A DNA stretch of 64,000 nucleotides from Corallococcus sp. EGB (GCF_019968905.1 NZ_CP079946.1:8467356-8531355), one strand, 5' to 3'. Positions 16,435-27,340 are shown, counted from the stretch's first letter. A program made the numbers and translations. The notes: generated from the letters alone by a model not told the origin.

Positions 16435-18215
16435 GCCGCCGCACGCACGCGTCGTTCCCGGTCCCGTTCCTCGGTGCCCTGTGCGCCCTCCTCCTCGCCG
16501 TGCCCGCGGCCCAAGCGCAGCCGCCCGACGCGGCCCTCAAGGAAGAGGTGAAGCAGCGGCTGGGCAAGGTGGAGCAGTCGCTGGACGACTGGGACGTGGG
16601 CGCCGCCCGCCGCGAGCTGGCCGAGGTCGAGAAGCGCGTGCCGCCCGAGCTGGAGCCCCTGAAGTACTTCCAGGGGCGCGTGGCCTTCGAGGACGGCCAG
16701 TACGACGACGCGGTGACGCTCCTGGAAGGCGCCAACATCGAGGACAAGCCCGGCAGCTACCTGCGGCTGGCCAAGGACACGCGCGCCATCATCAAGGACC
16801 ACCAGCGCGCGGAGAGCGAGCACTTCATCTTCTTCTACCCGAAGGGCAAGGAGGAGATCCTGGTGCCCTACGCGCTGGAGACGCTGGAGTCCATCCACCG
16901 CGCGCTCGCGGAGGACCTGGGCTGGACGCCTCCGGGCAAGGTGCGCGTGGAGGTGGTGAACAACGCGCGCGAGCTGTCCCGCGTCAGCACGCTGACGGAG
17001 AAGCAGATCCGCACCACCGGCACCATCGCCATCTGCAAGTTCAACAAGCTGATGGTGACGAGCCCCAAGGCCGTGGCGCAGGGCTACGACTGGCAGGACA
17101 CGCTGGCCCACGAGTACGTGCACCTGGTGGTCAGCCAGCTGTCCCACAACACCGTGCCCATCTGGCTGCACGAGGGCCTGGCCAAGTTCCTGGAGTCGCG
17201 CTGGCGCGGCACGGGCGGACTGGCCATGACGCCCTCCACGCAGGCGCTGCTCGGCAAGCGCGTGAAGGAGGACAAGCTCATCCCCTTCGAGAAGATGCAC
17301 CCCTCCATCGCCATGCTGCCCACGGCCGAGGACGCGGCCACCGCGTTCGCGGAGGTGTTCTACGCCATCGACTACATCCACGGCACCAAGGGCACCGCGG
17401 GCCTGCGCACCCTCTTGCAGGAATTGAAGGCGGGCCAGCCGGACAAGAAGGCGGTGGAGGCGGCGACGGGCATGCCCTTCCCCCTCTTCGAGAAGACGTG
17501 GCTCGCCTACGTGAAGAAGCAGCCCTTCCCCCAGGAGCTGGTGCCGCGCGACGACCGCGTGGTGCTCAAGGAGGACGCCAAGGGGGAGAAGAAGGACAGC
17601 GAGAAGAAGGGGCGTGAAATCTCCTTCGGCGGCTTCTCCGAGGTGACCGAGGTGCCCGCGCGCAAGTTCGCGCACCTGGGCGAGGTCTTGCGCGAGCGCA
17701 ACCGCGTGAAGGCCGCCGCGGAGGAGTACGCGCGGGCGCACAAGCTGGTGGGCGACAAGTACGAGTCCGTCTCCAACAAGTTCGCGCTCGCGCTCCTGGA
17801 GCTGCGCCGGCTGGACGAGGCGGAGGCCGTGCTGCGCGGGTCGCTGCGCATGCACCCGGGCTCGCCCGCCACCAACGTGCACCTGGGCCGCATCCTGCTG
17901 TTCCGCAAGGACTACCCGAAGGCGAAGACGGCGTACCTGGAGGCGCTGGCCTCGGACCCGTTCGACCCGGAGATCCACGTGGCCCTCACGCGCATCCACG
18001 GCGCGCTGGGGGAGACGGCGCTCGCGACGCGCACGCGCGTGGCCGCCGCCAACCTCACGGGCCTCAAGCCCGATGACGTGGACCGCGCCGCCCAGGCCTT
18101 CCTGCGCGCGGAGGACGAGCTGTCGGAGACGAAGAACGTCCCCGCCAGCACGCCCGACGTCCCGAAGCCGGCGCCCGCGCCCGCTCCGAAGCAGGCGCCG
18201 CGGCCCGCGAAGTAG
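16431..18215 (+). CDS. Exported gluzincin metallopeptidase with TPR-like repeats
   Basis: A 594-residue protein with a signal peptide (cleaved after AVPAAQAQ). A TPR-like segment (residues 30-110) precedes a zinc-peptidase domain with HExxH in LAHEYVHLVV (about residue 227) and the third ligand/Glu segment IWLHEGLAKFLE 20 residues later, as in M1/DUF-type gluzincins. A second TPR block (residues 405-545: LGEVLRERNRVKAAAEEYARAH and two more repeats) and a Pro/Ala tail follow. It starts with GTG overlapping the stop of the DUF4175 gene, so the two are co-translated and probably work together in the periplasm. The substrate is unknown. Confidence 0.85.
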   Translation: MSRRTHASFPVPFLGALCALLLAVPAAQAQPPDAALKEEVKQRLGKVEQSLDDWDVGAARRELAEVEKRVPPELEPLKYFQGRVAFEDGQYDDAVTLLEGANIEDKPGSYLRLAKDTRAIIKDHQRAESEHFIFFYPKGKEEILVPYALETLESIHRALAEDLGWTPPGKVRVEVVNNARELSRVSTLTEKQIRTTGTIAICKFNKLMVTSPKAVAQGYDWQDTLAHEYVHLVVSQLSHNTVPIWLHEGLAKFLESRWRGTGGLAMTPSTQALLGKRVKEDKLIPFEKMHPSIAMLPTAEDAATAFAEVFYAIDYIHGTKGTAGLRTLLQELKAGQPDKKAVEAATGMPFPLFEKTWLAYVKKQPFPQELVPRDDRVVLKEDAKGEKKDSEKKGREISFGGFSEVTEVPARKFAHLGEVLRERNRVKAAAEEYARAHKLVGDKYESVSNKFALALLELRRLDEAEAVLRGSLRMHPGSPATNVHLGRILLFRKDYPKAKTAYLEALASDPFDPEIHVALTRIHGALGETALATRTRVAAANLTGLKPDDVDRAAQAFLRAEDELSETKNVPASTPDVPKPAPAPAPKQAPRPAK

Positions 18216-18547
18216 CTCCCCTCCCCGGCGACCCGCCAGCCGGGGCCGTGCCGCCATCCCCTGTCCTGCCTCCCGGGATGCCTAGCTTTCCGGGCACGAG
18301 GAGGACGGGATGGCGTTCCCAGACAGTCGTGCGGTGCTGAACGTCCGAGTCCGCGCCCGGGGGCAGTGGCGCTGTCCACTGGTGCACCCGCGCCCGGGCG
18401 CAACGTGAAGTGGCACACGTCCTCCTCCCCGCCCCCTGGGTCCGCTGTCGCGTCCTGCTCAAAGTTGCGCCGCGCGGATCCGGGGGTCACGGGTCCAACG
18501 ACCTTGTCCCGCCTCACTTCCGAGGCCCTGAAAAGGAGCTGCACCTC
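18216..18547. other. Intergenic region before the DUF4142 gene
   Basis: About 330 bases between two co-directional genes. No gene of convincing length is seen. The last bases carry the AAGGAG ribosome site of the next gene. No clear sigma-70 promoter or terminator could be identified. Confidence 0.4.
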
Positions 18548-19261
18548 ATGAAGCGCACCCTGCACGGAGTCACCCTCGCCGCGGTCCTCTTCACCGGCGG
18601 CATCTCTCTGGCCCAGAACGCCACGTCCGCAAACCCGCCTCCCGGCAAGACGACCACCGCGAAGGGCATGCTGGACTTCAAGGGCTTCGAGGTCCCCGCG
18701 GAGCCGAAGGCCTTCCTGGAGCGCCTGCACTACATCAACCAGTCGGAGATCAAGCAGGCCAAGCTCGCGCAGCAGAACTCGCAGAACCCGGACGTGAAGT
18801 CCTACGCGGACATGATGATCAAGTCCCATACCGACGCGGACAAGAAGGTCACGGACTATGCGAAGACCCAGAACATGAAGCTGACGGAGATGCCCACCCC
18901 CGCCAACGACACGGAGAAGAAAGCCATGGCCGCGGACAAGGCGGACATGGAGAAGCTCCAGGCGCTGAAGGGCGCGCCGTTCGACTCGGCCTATATGGCC
19001 GGCCAGGTGGCCGCGCATGACGCCGCCATTGGCAAGGTGATGGCCGCCCAGCACGGCATGAACGCCACGGGCGAGCTGGCCACGATGCTCACCACCCTCA
19101 CCAAGGAGCTGCCCCAGCACCGCGACATGGCCTACCAGACGCTGGGCAAGCTGAGTGAGGCCATGGGCGTGGGCGGCGGCGGCATGCAGGGCGGCACCAT
19201 GGACCACGGCTCCATGGGCGGCTCGACGGGCACCACCGGCGGTGCGACGAAGACGAAGTAA
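18548..19261 (+). CDS. Exported DUF4142 family protein
   Basis: A 237-residue protein with a signal peptide (MKRTLHGVTLAAVLFTGGISLAQ) and one DUF4142 helical bundle. Family features are FLERLHYINQSEIKQAKLAQQNSQNPDVKSYADMMIKSHTDADKKVTDYAK near the start of the domain and a later MAGQVAAHDAAIGKV helix. The C-terminal 35 residues are Gly/Met/Thr/His-rich and probably disordered. The domain resembles ferritin-like four-helix bundles, but no metal ligands are confidently visible. Start chosen for the AAGGAG 10 bases upstream. It is followed by a strong terminator, so it is transcribed alone. Confidence 0.85.
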   Translation: MKRTLHGVTLAAVLFTGGISLAQNATSANPPPGKTTTAKGMLDFKGFEVPAEPKAFLERLHYINQSEIKQAKLAQQNSQNPDVKSYADMMIKSHTDADKKVTDYAKTQNMKLTEMPTPANDTEKKAMAADKADMEKLQALKGAPFDSAYMAGQVAAHDAAIGKVMAAQHGMNATGELATMLTTLTKELPQHRDMAYQTLGKLSEAMGVGGGGMQGGTMDHGSMGGSTGTTGGATKTK

Positions 19262-19284
19262 TGCAGCCGCGGTGAAGCATGGGG

Positions 19285-19319
19285 CGCCTCCTGGGAAGTA
19301 CATTCCCGGGAGGCGTTTT
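19285..19319 (+). terminator. Intrinsic terminator after the DUF4142 gene
   Basis: A 13-bp stem (CGCCTCCTGGGAA paired with TTCCCGGGAGGCG, one G-T wobble) with a GTACA loop, followed by TTTT. It is 23 bases after the stop codon. Confidence 0.85.
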
Positions 19320-19339
19320 CGCGTGCATGATGCCGCGTC

Positions 19340-19618
19340 ATGTCACGACTGATTGCCCTGGCCGCCTGCGTCTCCGTGCTGCTCGTCACCGGCTGCTCCA
19401 ACAACGCCGACGCCATCTGCGACTACCGCAAGGAGTGCTTCAACGCCGAGCTGGATACCGGCAAGTGCGCGGAGAAGATTGGCGCGTGGGAGGACGAGGT
19501 GAAGAGCGAGAAGGACACCCGCCGCAATCGCTCGGCGAACTGCGCGGAGTGCATCTCCGGCCGGAGCTGCTCGGAGGTCGCCGCCAACTGCATCCCGGAG
19601 TGCATCACCATTCCTTGA
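19340..19618 (+). CDS. Small Cys-rich lipoprotein
   Basis: A 92-residue lipoprotein. Signal peptide MSRLIALAACVSVLLVTGC, lipid site Cys19. The mature 74 residues contain eight further Cys (ICDYRKECF, GKCAE, ANCAECISGRSC, ANCIPECI), suggesting a compact disulfide-bonded domain. The ATG is 20 bases after the terminator of the preceding gene, so its promoter must overlap that gene's 3' end. No family recognised. Confidence 0.78.
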   Translation: MSRLIALAACVSVLLVTGCSNNADAICDYRKECFNAELDTGKCAEKIGAWEDEVKSEKDTRRNRSANCAECISGRSCSEVAANCIPECITIP

Positions 19619-19630
19619 TGCGCGCGGGAG

Positions 19631-19655
19631 CCCCTGGGGCCCGGCGCCCCAGGGG
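19631..19655. terminator. Bidirectional terminator-like hairpin between convergent genes
   Basis: A perfect 10-bp stem (CCCCTGGGGC/GCCCCAGGGG) with a 5-base loop sits between the convergent ends at 19618 and 19674. T-runs are weak on both sides. Confidence 0.6.
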
Positions 19656-19673
19656 TCGTTGCTTCCGGAGGCG

Positions 19674-21704
<2,031 letters not shown>

Positions 21705-21830
21705 GAGGAGGTTCCTCCGGAGAGATGGAACCCGGACCGTGCCCTCGGGAGGGCGGACTGTCCACCGATGGATGCGGGCCCTGCTGGAATGGTTGGAAGG
21801 CCCTGACGCGCGGTGCTACAGATTCAGCCC

Positions 21831-22451
21831 ATGAGCGAAACCATCGTCGTCCACGTCTGGTCCGACTTCGTTTGACCCTGGTGTTACGTCGGCCTCGGTG
21901 AGGTCGAGAAGCTGAAGAAGGAATACGACGTCCAGGTGGAGTGGCACCCCTACTTCCTGCGCCCGGAGACGCCTCCGGAAGGGCTGCCGTTGCCCGAGTA
22001 CGTGCGCCAGGGGATGAAGGACCCCAACAACCCGCTGAAGCTCCGCGCCGCCAAGGCCGGTCTGACCATGGTGCAACGGGACATCATCCCGTCCACGCGC
22101 CGCGCGCATGAAGCGGCGGAGTACGCGCGCGCCATGGGCAGGCTGGAGCCCTTCCAGGCCGCCATCCTGCGGCGCTACTGGAGTGAAGGTCATGACCTCT
22201 GGCAGTGGGACACGCTGCGGGCCGCGGGCGTGGAGGCCGGGGTGGATCCGGACGAACTCCAGCGCGCGGTGGAGGAGGGCCGGTACCGGCGGGTGGTGGA
22301 GGAGTCCGTGCGCGAGGCCCAGGAGATGGGCATCCGCGCGGTGCCCACCTTCATCCTGGGGGAAAAGCTGGCCATCCAGGGCGCGCATGAGTACCCGTCG
22401 TTCCAGCGGGCCATGCAGCAGTTGGGTGCGAAGCCGAAGAAGCAGGGCTGA
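21831..22451 (+). CDS. Probable selenoprotein: DsbA/FrnE-family oxidoreductase with a Sec-Pro-Trp-Cys active site
   Basis: A 206-residue thioredoxin-fold protein if the in-frame TGA at 21873-21875 is read as selenocysteine. The reading frame from the ATG at 21831 is MSETIVVHVWSDFV, then TGA, then PWCYVGLGEVEKL. Relatives have Cys-Pro-Trp-Cys at this place (SDFVCPWCYVG), so the TGA is exactly at the nucleophilic Cys (residue 15), with the resolving Cys at 18. Both sides of the TGA match the family, and the rest is intact to a normal C-terminus: HPYFLRPETPPEGLP, the helical insert, IRAVPTFILGEKLAIQGAHEY with the cis-Pro. A bSECIS-like hairpin follows at the right distance. Alternative: a nonsense mutation or sequencing error, with a residual 171-residue product from 21936. 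The promoter region is shared with the divergent peptidase gene. Confidence 0.82.
21889..21907 (+). promoter_or_regulatory. bSECIS-like hairpin for UGA recoding
   Basis: An 8-bp stem (TCGGCCTC/GAGGTCGA, one G-T wobble) closed by a GGT loop, within the coding sequence. The loop begins 21 bases after the TGA (21873-21875). Bacterial SECIS elements bound by SelB are short hairpins immediately downstream of UGA with G and U in the apical loop at about this distance. Confidence 0.7.
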
Positions 22452-22455
22452 GGCG

Positions 22456-23709
22456 CTACAGGCCCTTCACCAGGATGAGCAGCCGCGCGAAGGTCTCCGG
22501 ACCTTCGCCGGCCAGGCCCCTGGCGAAGTCCAGGAACGTGGGCGCCTGCTCCACGTGCTTGGCGACGACCTGGAACGACTCCACGGCGGCGGCGTCCAGC
22601 GCGGCCACGGGCGTGCCGGGCGCGGCCAACAGCGCCACCACGGCGGGGTGCCCGAGCAGCACCCAGCGCGCCACGGAGGCGCGCAGCACGAGCAGGAACA
22701 CGGCGTTCAGGAGGCTCTCGGCCTCGGTGAACGGGTGGCGCAGGACGTGGTTGAGCGCGTGGTGCAGGAAGTACTGGTGCACGCGCTCCCCGTGCAGGGA
22801 CTCCAGGGCGGAGCGCCGGCCGGCGTGGAGCCGCCACGCGTCGTCGGGACGCGCGTCCGCGCCACCGTAGGACGCGCGCACGTCGCTCATGAGCGAGAGG
22901 AAGCGCGGGCTGCTGACCGCGGCTTCGCGTGAGCGGAGCACGGCGGCGCAGATGCCGGCCCACGGGCCTCCGGGCAGCTCCAGCGCATCGAGCTGCGCGC
23001 GCAGGGACGTGAGGGTGTCCGCGGAGTCATACTCACGAAGGATGCTCGCGAGCCGCTCCGAATCTGCTGGTCCGAACGCCGCCGTCCCCGGGAAGTAGAA
23101 GCCGCCCAGGTCCAGCGCCATGCGGCCCAGCGCGAACAGGCGCGCGGCGAACGGGGCTTCGCGCCGGCTCAGGAGCCGCAGCATCGCTTCGCGCACGGCG
23201 TCCGCGTGGGCCGTCCACGCGTCGTCCCCCGCCGCCACCTGCCTCGCGACCTGGGGACGCAGGGCCTGCTCCTCGGGCACGGGCTCGCGCACCAGCGCGT
23301 CCTCCGCCAGCAGGCACAGGCGCGCGGTCTCCGGACACGCGAGCGACCCGGCCATCTCCACCTGTGCGCCCCAGCGCGTGAGGACTCGCGGGAAGACGGA
23401 GCAGCCGTCCGGCAACACGGGCTCACCGTACCGGCGCTGGAGCGAGCACAGCTTCGCTTCGTCCAGGAAGGCGCAGTGTCCGTCCGCGCGCTTGCCCAGG
23501 ATGCCGGCCTGCTGGCCCGTGGCCCCGTCCGGGTTCGGAGCAATCAGCGCCGCGACGCGCGCTTCGTCCGGCGTGCCCGCGACCTTCTGGCGCAGCAGGC
23601 TCCAGCGCGGCTCGCTGATGGGCACCGTGAGCCCGGCGCAGCAGGTGTCCTCGCACGCCTCCGCGATGCAGCGGAAGCGCGCCATGTAGCGAGGGGCGGA
23701 GGCGGTCAT
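22456..23709 (-). CDS. FliB-type (flagellin lysine N-methylase-like) Cys-cluster protein
   Basis: A 417-residue protein with an N-terminal Cys-rich cluster of the FliB/YkgJ kind: RFRCIAEACEDTCCAGLTVPI (about residues 12-32), GHCAFLDEAKLCSLQRRYGEPVLPDGCSVFPR (about 77-108), then SLACPETARLC. These match the metal-binding head of proteins annotated as flagellin lysine N-methylase; the remaining 280 residues are helical and less conserved. In enterobacteria FliB methylates flagellin, but myxobacteria glide without flagella, so the substrate here must differ. The ATG is 10 bases after the stop of the PilZ-Hsp70 gene, so they form an operon. Confidence 0.82.
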   Translation of the reverse strand: MTASAPRYMARFRCIAEACEDTCCAGLTVPISEPRWSLLRQKVAGTPDEARVAALIAPNPDGATGQQAGILGKRADGHCAFLDEAKLCSLQRRYGEPVLPDGCSVFPRVLTRWGAQVEMAGSLACPETARLCLLAEDALVREPVPEEQALRPQVARQVAAGDDAWTAHADAVREAMLRLLSRREAPFAARLFALGRMALDLGGFYFPGTAAFGPADSERLASILREYDSADTLTSLRAQLDALELPGGPWAGICAAVLRSREAAVSSPRFLSLMSDVRASYGGADARPDDAWRLHAGRRSALESLHGERVHQYFLHHALNHVLRHPFTEAESLLNAVFLLVLRASVARWVLLGHPAVVALLAAPGTPVAALDAAAVESFQVVAKHVEQAPTFLDFARGLAGEGPETFARLLILVKGL

Positions 23710-23719
23710 GGGCCCCAGT

Positions 23720-26700
23720 CTACTTGCGGCCCAGGGCCTTCTTCACGAAGCCCCAGAAGCGGCCCGCGCGGTCCTTGAGGTCCGCGCCCCGGCGCTCCTC
23801 GGCGGCGTTCACCGCCTCCTTGCTGACCTGGAGCTGCTTCTGGAGCTCCTCCGGCGAGTAGCGCGTGGCGAGCGTCGCCTTCACTTCCTTGCGCGTCGAA
23901 TACTCACGCGCCTCCACGTGCAGCACGCATTCGGAGTCGAGCTTCAGCGTCACGGCCACGCGCACGGAGCCCTTGGGCCCGCGCGGCAGGCCCTCCATGC
24001 GCACCGTGCCCAGGTATTCGTTGGCGGAGATGTGGTTGTCCTCGCCCTGGAAGATGGACAGCTCCATCCGCTCTTCGTTGTCCTGCGACGTGCTGATGGC
24101 GAACGAGCGCTGCGTGGGCAGCGGGCTGTTGCGCTCGATGACGCGCTTGAAGCCGCCGCCGGGCATGGCCACGCCGATGGTCATGGGCAACACGTCGATG
24201 AGCACCACGCTGCTCACCTTGTCCACCGAGCCCGAGTACAGCGCCGCGCCCAGCGCCACGGCCTCGTCCGCGTTGACGCTCGCCTGCGCGTTCTTGCCGA
24301 ACAGCCCCTTGAGCTTGTCGCGCACCAGCGGCATGCGGCTCATGCCGCCCACCAGGATGATGTCGTCCACCTCCGAGGCCTTCAGCTTGGAGTCCAGCAG
24401 CACGTCGCGCACCACGTCGACGGTGCGGTTGAGCAGCGGGTCGCAGATCTTCTCCAGCTCCTGCCGCGTCATCGTCACGCGCAGGTCCCTCGGGCGGCCC
24501 GCGTCGTCCATCATCAGCATGGGGATGTGGACCTCGAAGGTGCTGCGCTCGGACAGCGCCATCTTCGCGCGCTCGGCGGCGTCGCCCACGCGCGACAGCG
24601 CGATGCCGTCCCCGTTGAACGCGATGCCTTCCTTCTCCTGGAAGCGCTCCAGCAGGAAGTCGACGATGAGGTTGTCGAAGTCGATACCGCCCAGGAAGAT
24701 GTCGCCGCCGGTGCCCAGCACCTCGAAGACGTTCTTCTCGATGCGCAGGATGGTCGCGTCGAAGGTACCGCCGCCCAGGTCGTAGACGAGCACCTTCTTG
24801 TTGAGCTCGCGGTTGAGGCCGTATGCGAGCGCCGCGGACGTGGGCTCGTTGAGGATGCGCTCCACCTTGAGGCCGGCCATCGCGCCCGCCTTGCGGACCG
24901 CTTCACGCTGGGGCTCGGAGTAGTAGGCCGGCACCGTCACCACGGCGCGCTCCACCTTCTGGTTGAGGTGGGATTCGGCCATCTCCTTGCACTCGCGCAG
25001 GATGATGCCCTGCACCTCTTCCAGCGACAGCACGTCGTTGCCCAGGCGCACGGCGGCGCGGCCCGCGGCGTCGGGGGTGATTTCGTAGTGGAAGCGCTCG
25101 CGCACCTGCTTCACCACGGCGCTGTCGTAGGGACGGCCCACCAGGCGCTTCGCGCCGTAGATGGTCTGCGTGGGCCGCAGGACCAGCTGGTTCTTCGCGC
25201 GGTGGCTGACGAGCAGCTTGTTCTGCGCGCTCAGCGAGATGACGGACGGGATGGTGTTGTAGCCCTCGCGCGAGCGGAGCACGACGGGCCGGCCGTTGGT
25301 CAGGAGCGCCACGCAGGAGTTCGTGGTGCCCAGGTCGATGCCGATGACCGGCCCCGTGCCGGACAGCGGCTGCTGTGGCGGCGTGAGGTAGATGGGCCGC
25401 ACCTGGCCGTTGGCATCCAGGGGGGCCGGCGCGGCGGGCACCGGCGCGGCGGCGGGCGCGAGCATCGCGGGGGCGCTCGGCGCGGCGGGCGCGGACGGGG
25501 CCTGGCGCACGGAGGGAGGCAGCGCGCTCGGCTGCGGCGGCGGGGCCACGGGCCGGGGACGCCCCGGGGAGGACACGGGCTCGCGCGCCAGCTCCAGCGG
25601 CCCGTCGTCGTCCACGGACAGGTCCAGGTCGAACTCAGTGCTGCCACCGGAGGAGCGCGGCGGCGCGGGCGGCTGCGGCGGCGCGGGCGGCACCGCGCGG
25701 CCCCAGGACGATGCCGGCTCCAGGGCGAGGTCGGGCGCGCGGCCCGCCGTGGGGCCAGGCGCCGCGGGACGATTGGCGAAGGAGCCGGGCTCCAACGGCA
25801 GCTCACCGGGAGCACGCGCGGCAGGACGCCCCGCCACGGATCCGGGCTCACGGCCCAGGCCCGGCACAGCAGCACGGCCCGCGGATCCGGGCTCCAGTCC
25901 GAGACCCGGCGCGGCCGGGCGACCGGCGGAGGAGCGCGGCTCAAGCCCCAGGCCTGGCGCGGCACGGCCCGCGGATCCGGGCTCCAGTCCCAATCCAGGC
26001 GCGGCACGGCCCGCGGCGGAGCCGGGCTCACGCCCCAGTCCCGGCGCACGGCCCGCTGCGGACCCGGGCTCACGCCCCAGTCCCGGCGCACGGCCCGCTG
26101 CGGACCCGGGCTCGCGGCCCAGTCCCGGCGCGGCGGCACGGCCGGGCGAGGACGCCGGCTCACGCCCCAGCGGCGGACGCTGACGGCCCGACGACTTGGG
26201 CTCGTGCGCCAGCTCCAGCGGGTTGTCGTCCAGTGACGACAGGTCGAAGTCGAACTCGGTGCTGCCGCCGGAGGACGGAGCGGGGGCCGGCGGCGCGGGC
26301 GGCTTCACCGCGGGCGGAGGGGGCGGAGGGGCCGCGCGCTGCACGGGCGCCGGAGGCACCGGCGCGGCGCGAGGTGGCGGCGCGGACTCGAAGGCATCCG
26401 AGAAATCCAGCTCGAACCCACCCGCGTCGCCCGCGCCCGAAGCCGCGCTGTCCTCGACGGAGAGGCCCACTTCGATGGGCACCTCTTCCAGCGCCTGGCC
26501 CATGGCGATGGGCGCGTCCACGCTCGGAGGCTCGAGCTCGAAGTCGAGCCCGGGCAGCGGTTCATCATCGCCCGACAGCACGCCCTGCACGGCGGGCGGA
26601 GGCGTGCCCGCGATGAGCTCGTCCAGCGGGATGTCCACGTCGTTGGCGGAGTCCGCCTCCGCCAGGCCCAGCGCCTCGTCCGGAGTCCCCAGCGAGAACG

Positions 26701-27340
26701 GCTCATCCGCGCCGCCCAGGGACAGCGGCTCGTCCACCGCGAGCGCGGGGCTGGACGGTGCATCCAGGTCGTCGAACAGGGAGTCGAGCGCGGCCCCACC
26801 CGAGGCGGGACGCGCGGGCGCGGCAGGCGGCGCGACAGCGGCGGGACGCGCGGGGACGGCGGCGGGCCGGGGCGCGGCAGCGACAGGGACCGGCGCGGCC
26901 ACGGGCGGACGCACGGGCGCGATGCCCGGCGCGGCCAACGGCGCGATGCCCGGCGCCACGACCGGCGCGATGGAAGGCAGCGGCGCGGCGACCGGCGCGG
27001 CTCCGCCCGCCTTGCGCTGGAGCATCATGTCCACGAGCGCGCGGCTCGCGGTGTCCAGCTCCTGGAACTGCAACCCCATGCCCGGAGGTCCCGCGGGGTC
27101 GTTCAGCTCGCGCACCCAGCGCACCGTCGCGGTGCCCTGGAGCACGCGCACGCCGTTGGCGATCTGCACCTCGAAGCGCACGGGCGTGCCCACCGCCTGC
27201 GGCGTGCGCGAGCGGATGAACATGCCCCCAGGGCTGATGTTGGTGGCGAACTCCTCGGTGAAGCTCCCCACGGACTCATGCTTGAGCTTCACCAACAGAC
27301 CGACCGACTTGCGGTCCGAGGTACGCCGACCTTGATCCAT
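23720..27340 (-). CDS. PilZ-Hsp70 fusion protein with long Pro/Ala/Gly repeat linker
   Basis: A 1206-residue fusion. Residues 1-110 are a PilZ domain of the type common in myxobacteria (RRTSDRKSVGLLVKLKHESVGSF, NISPGGMFIRS, GMGLQFQEL). Residues about 110-655 are a low-complexity Pro/Ala/Gly linker with acidic patches, including about eight repeats of GLGREPGSAAGR/GLGLEPGSAGR and two copies of an S-T-E-F-D-F-D-L block. Residues about 660-1206 are an Hsp70 ATPase with VIGIDLGTTNSCVALL, VYDLGGGTFDATIL and DDIILVGGMSRMPLV, then the substrate-binding beta domain; the helical lid of DnaK is mostly missing, replaced by a short charged tail (FVKKALGRK). The classical 'RxxxR' c-di-GMP motif of PilZ is not obvious. 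It is first in an operon with the FliB-type gene. Confidence 0.9.
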   Translation of the reverse strand: MDQGRRTSDRKSVGLLVKLKHESVGSFTEEFATNISPGGMFIRSRTPQAVGTPVRFEVQIANGVRVLQGTATVRWVRELNDPAGPPGMGLQFQELDTASRALVDMMLQRKAGGAAPVAAPLPSIAPVVAPGIAPLAAPGIAPVRPPVAAPVPVAAAPRPAAVPARPAAVAPPAAPARPASGGAALDSLFDDLDAPSSPALAVDEPLSLGGADEPFSLGTPDEALGLAEADSANDVDIPLDELIAGTPPPAVQGVLSGDDEPLPGLDFELEPPSVDAPIAMGQALEEVPIEVGLSVEDSAASGAGDAGGFELDFSDAFESAPPPRAAPVPPAPVQRAAPPPPPPAVKPPAPPAPAPSSGGSTEFDFDLSSLDDNPLELAHEPKSSGRQRPPLGREPASSPGRAAAPGLGREPGSAAGRAPGLGREPGSAAGRAPGLGREPGSAAGRAAPGLGLEPGSAGRAAPGLGLEPRSSAGRPAAPGLGLEPGSAGRAAVPGLGREPGSVAGRPAARAPGELPLEPGSFANRPAAPGPTAGRAPDLALEPASSWGRAVPPAPPQPPAPPRSSGGSTEFDLDLSVDDDGPLELAREPVSSPGRPRPVAPPPQPSALPPSVRQAPSAPAAPSAPAMLAPAAAPVPAAPAPLDANGQVRPIYLTPPQQPLSGTGPVIGIDLGTTNSCVALLTNGRPVVLRSREGYNTIPSVISLSAQNKLLVSHRAKNQLVLRPTQTIYGAKRLVGRPYDSAVVKQVRERFHYEITPDAAGRAAVRLGNDVLSLEEVQGIILRECKEMAESHLNQKVERAVVTVPAYYSEPQREAVRKAGAMAGLKVERILNEPTSAALAYGLNRELNKKVLVYDLGGGTFDATILRIEKNVFEVLGTGGDIFLGGIDFDNLIVDFLLERFQEKEGIAFNGDGIALSRVGDAAERAKMALSERSTFEVHIPMLMMDDAGRPRDLRVTMTRQELEKICDPLLNRTVDVVRDVLLDSKLKASEVDDIILVGGMSRMPLVRDKLKGLFGKNAQASVNADEAVALGAALYSGSVDKVSSVVLIDVLPMTIGVAMPGGGFKRVIERNSPLPTQRSFAISTSQDNEERMELSIFQGEDNHISANEYLGTVRMEGLPRGPKGSVRVAVTLKLDSECVLHVEAREYSTRKEVKATLATRYSPEELQKQLQVSKEAVNAAEERRGADLKDRAGRFWGFVKKALGRK

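Noticed and set aside
21936-22451. A separate 171-residue gene starting at the ATG 21936
   Set aside because: It lacks the first strand and the redox motif of its family; the frame continues upstream through the TGA with clear family similarity, so the Sec-containing gene from 21831 is preferred.
25790-26180. GC-rich tandem repeats that could be an intergenic repeat array
   Set aside because: They encode the GLGREPGSAAGR linker of the PilZ-Hsp70 protein and keep its frame.
23708-26236. An 842-residue plus-strand open frame opposite the PilZ-Hsp70 gene
   Set aside because: Shadow of the repeat linker and Hsp70 coding sequence; no recognisable domain.
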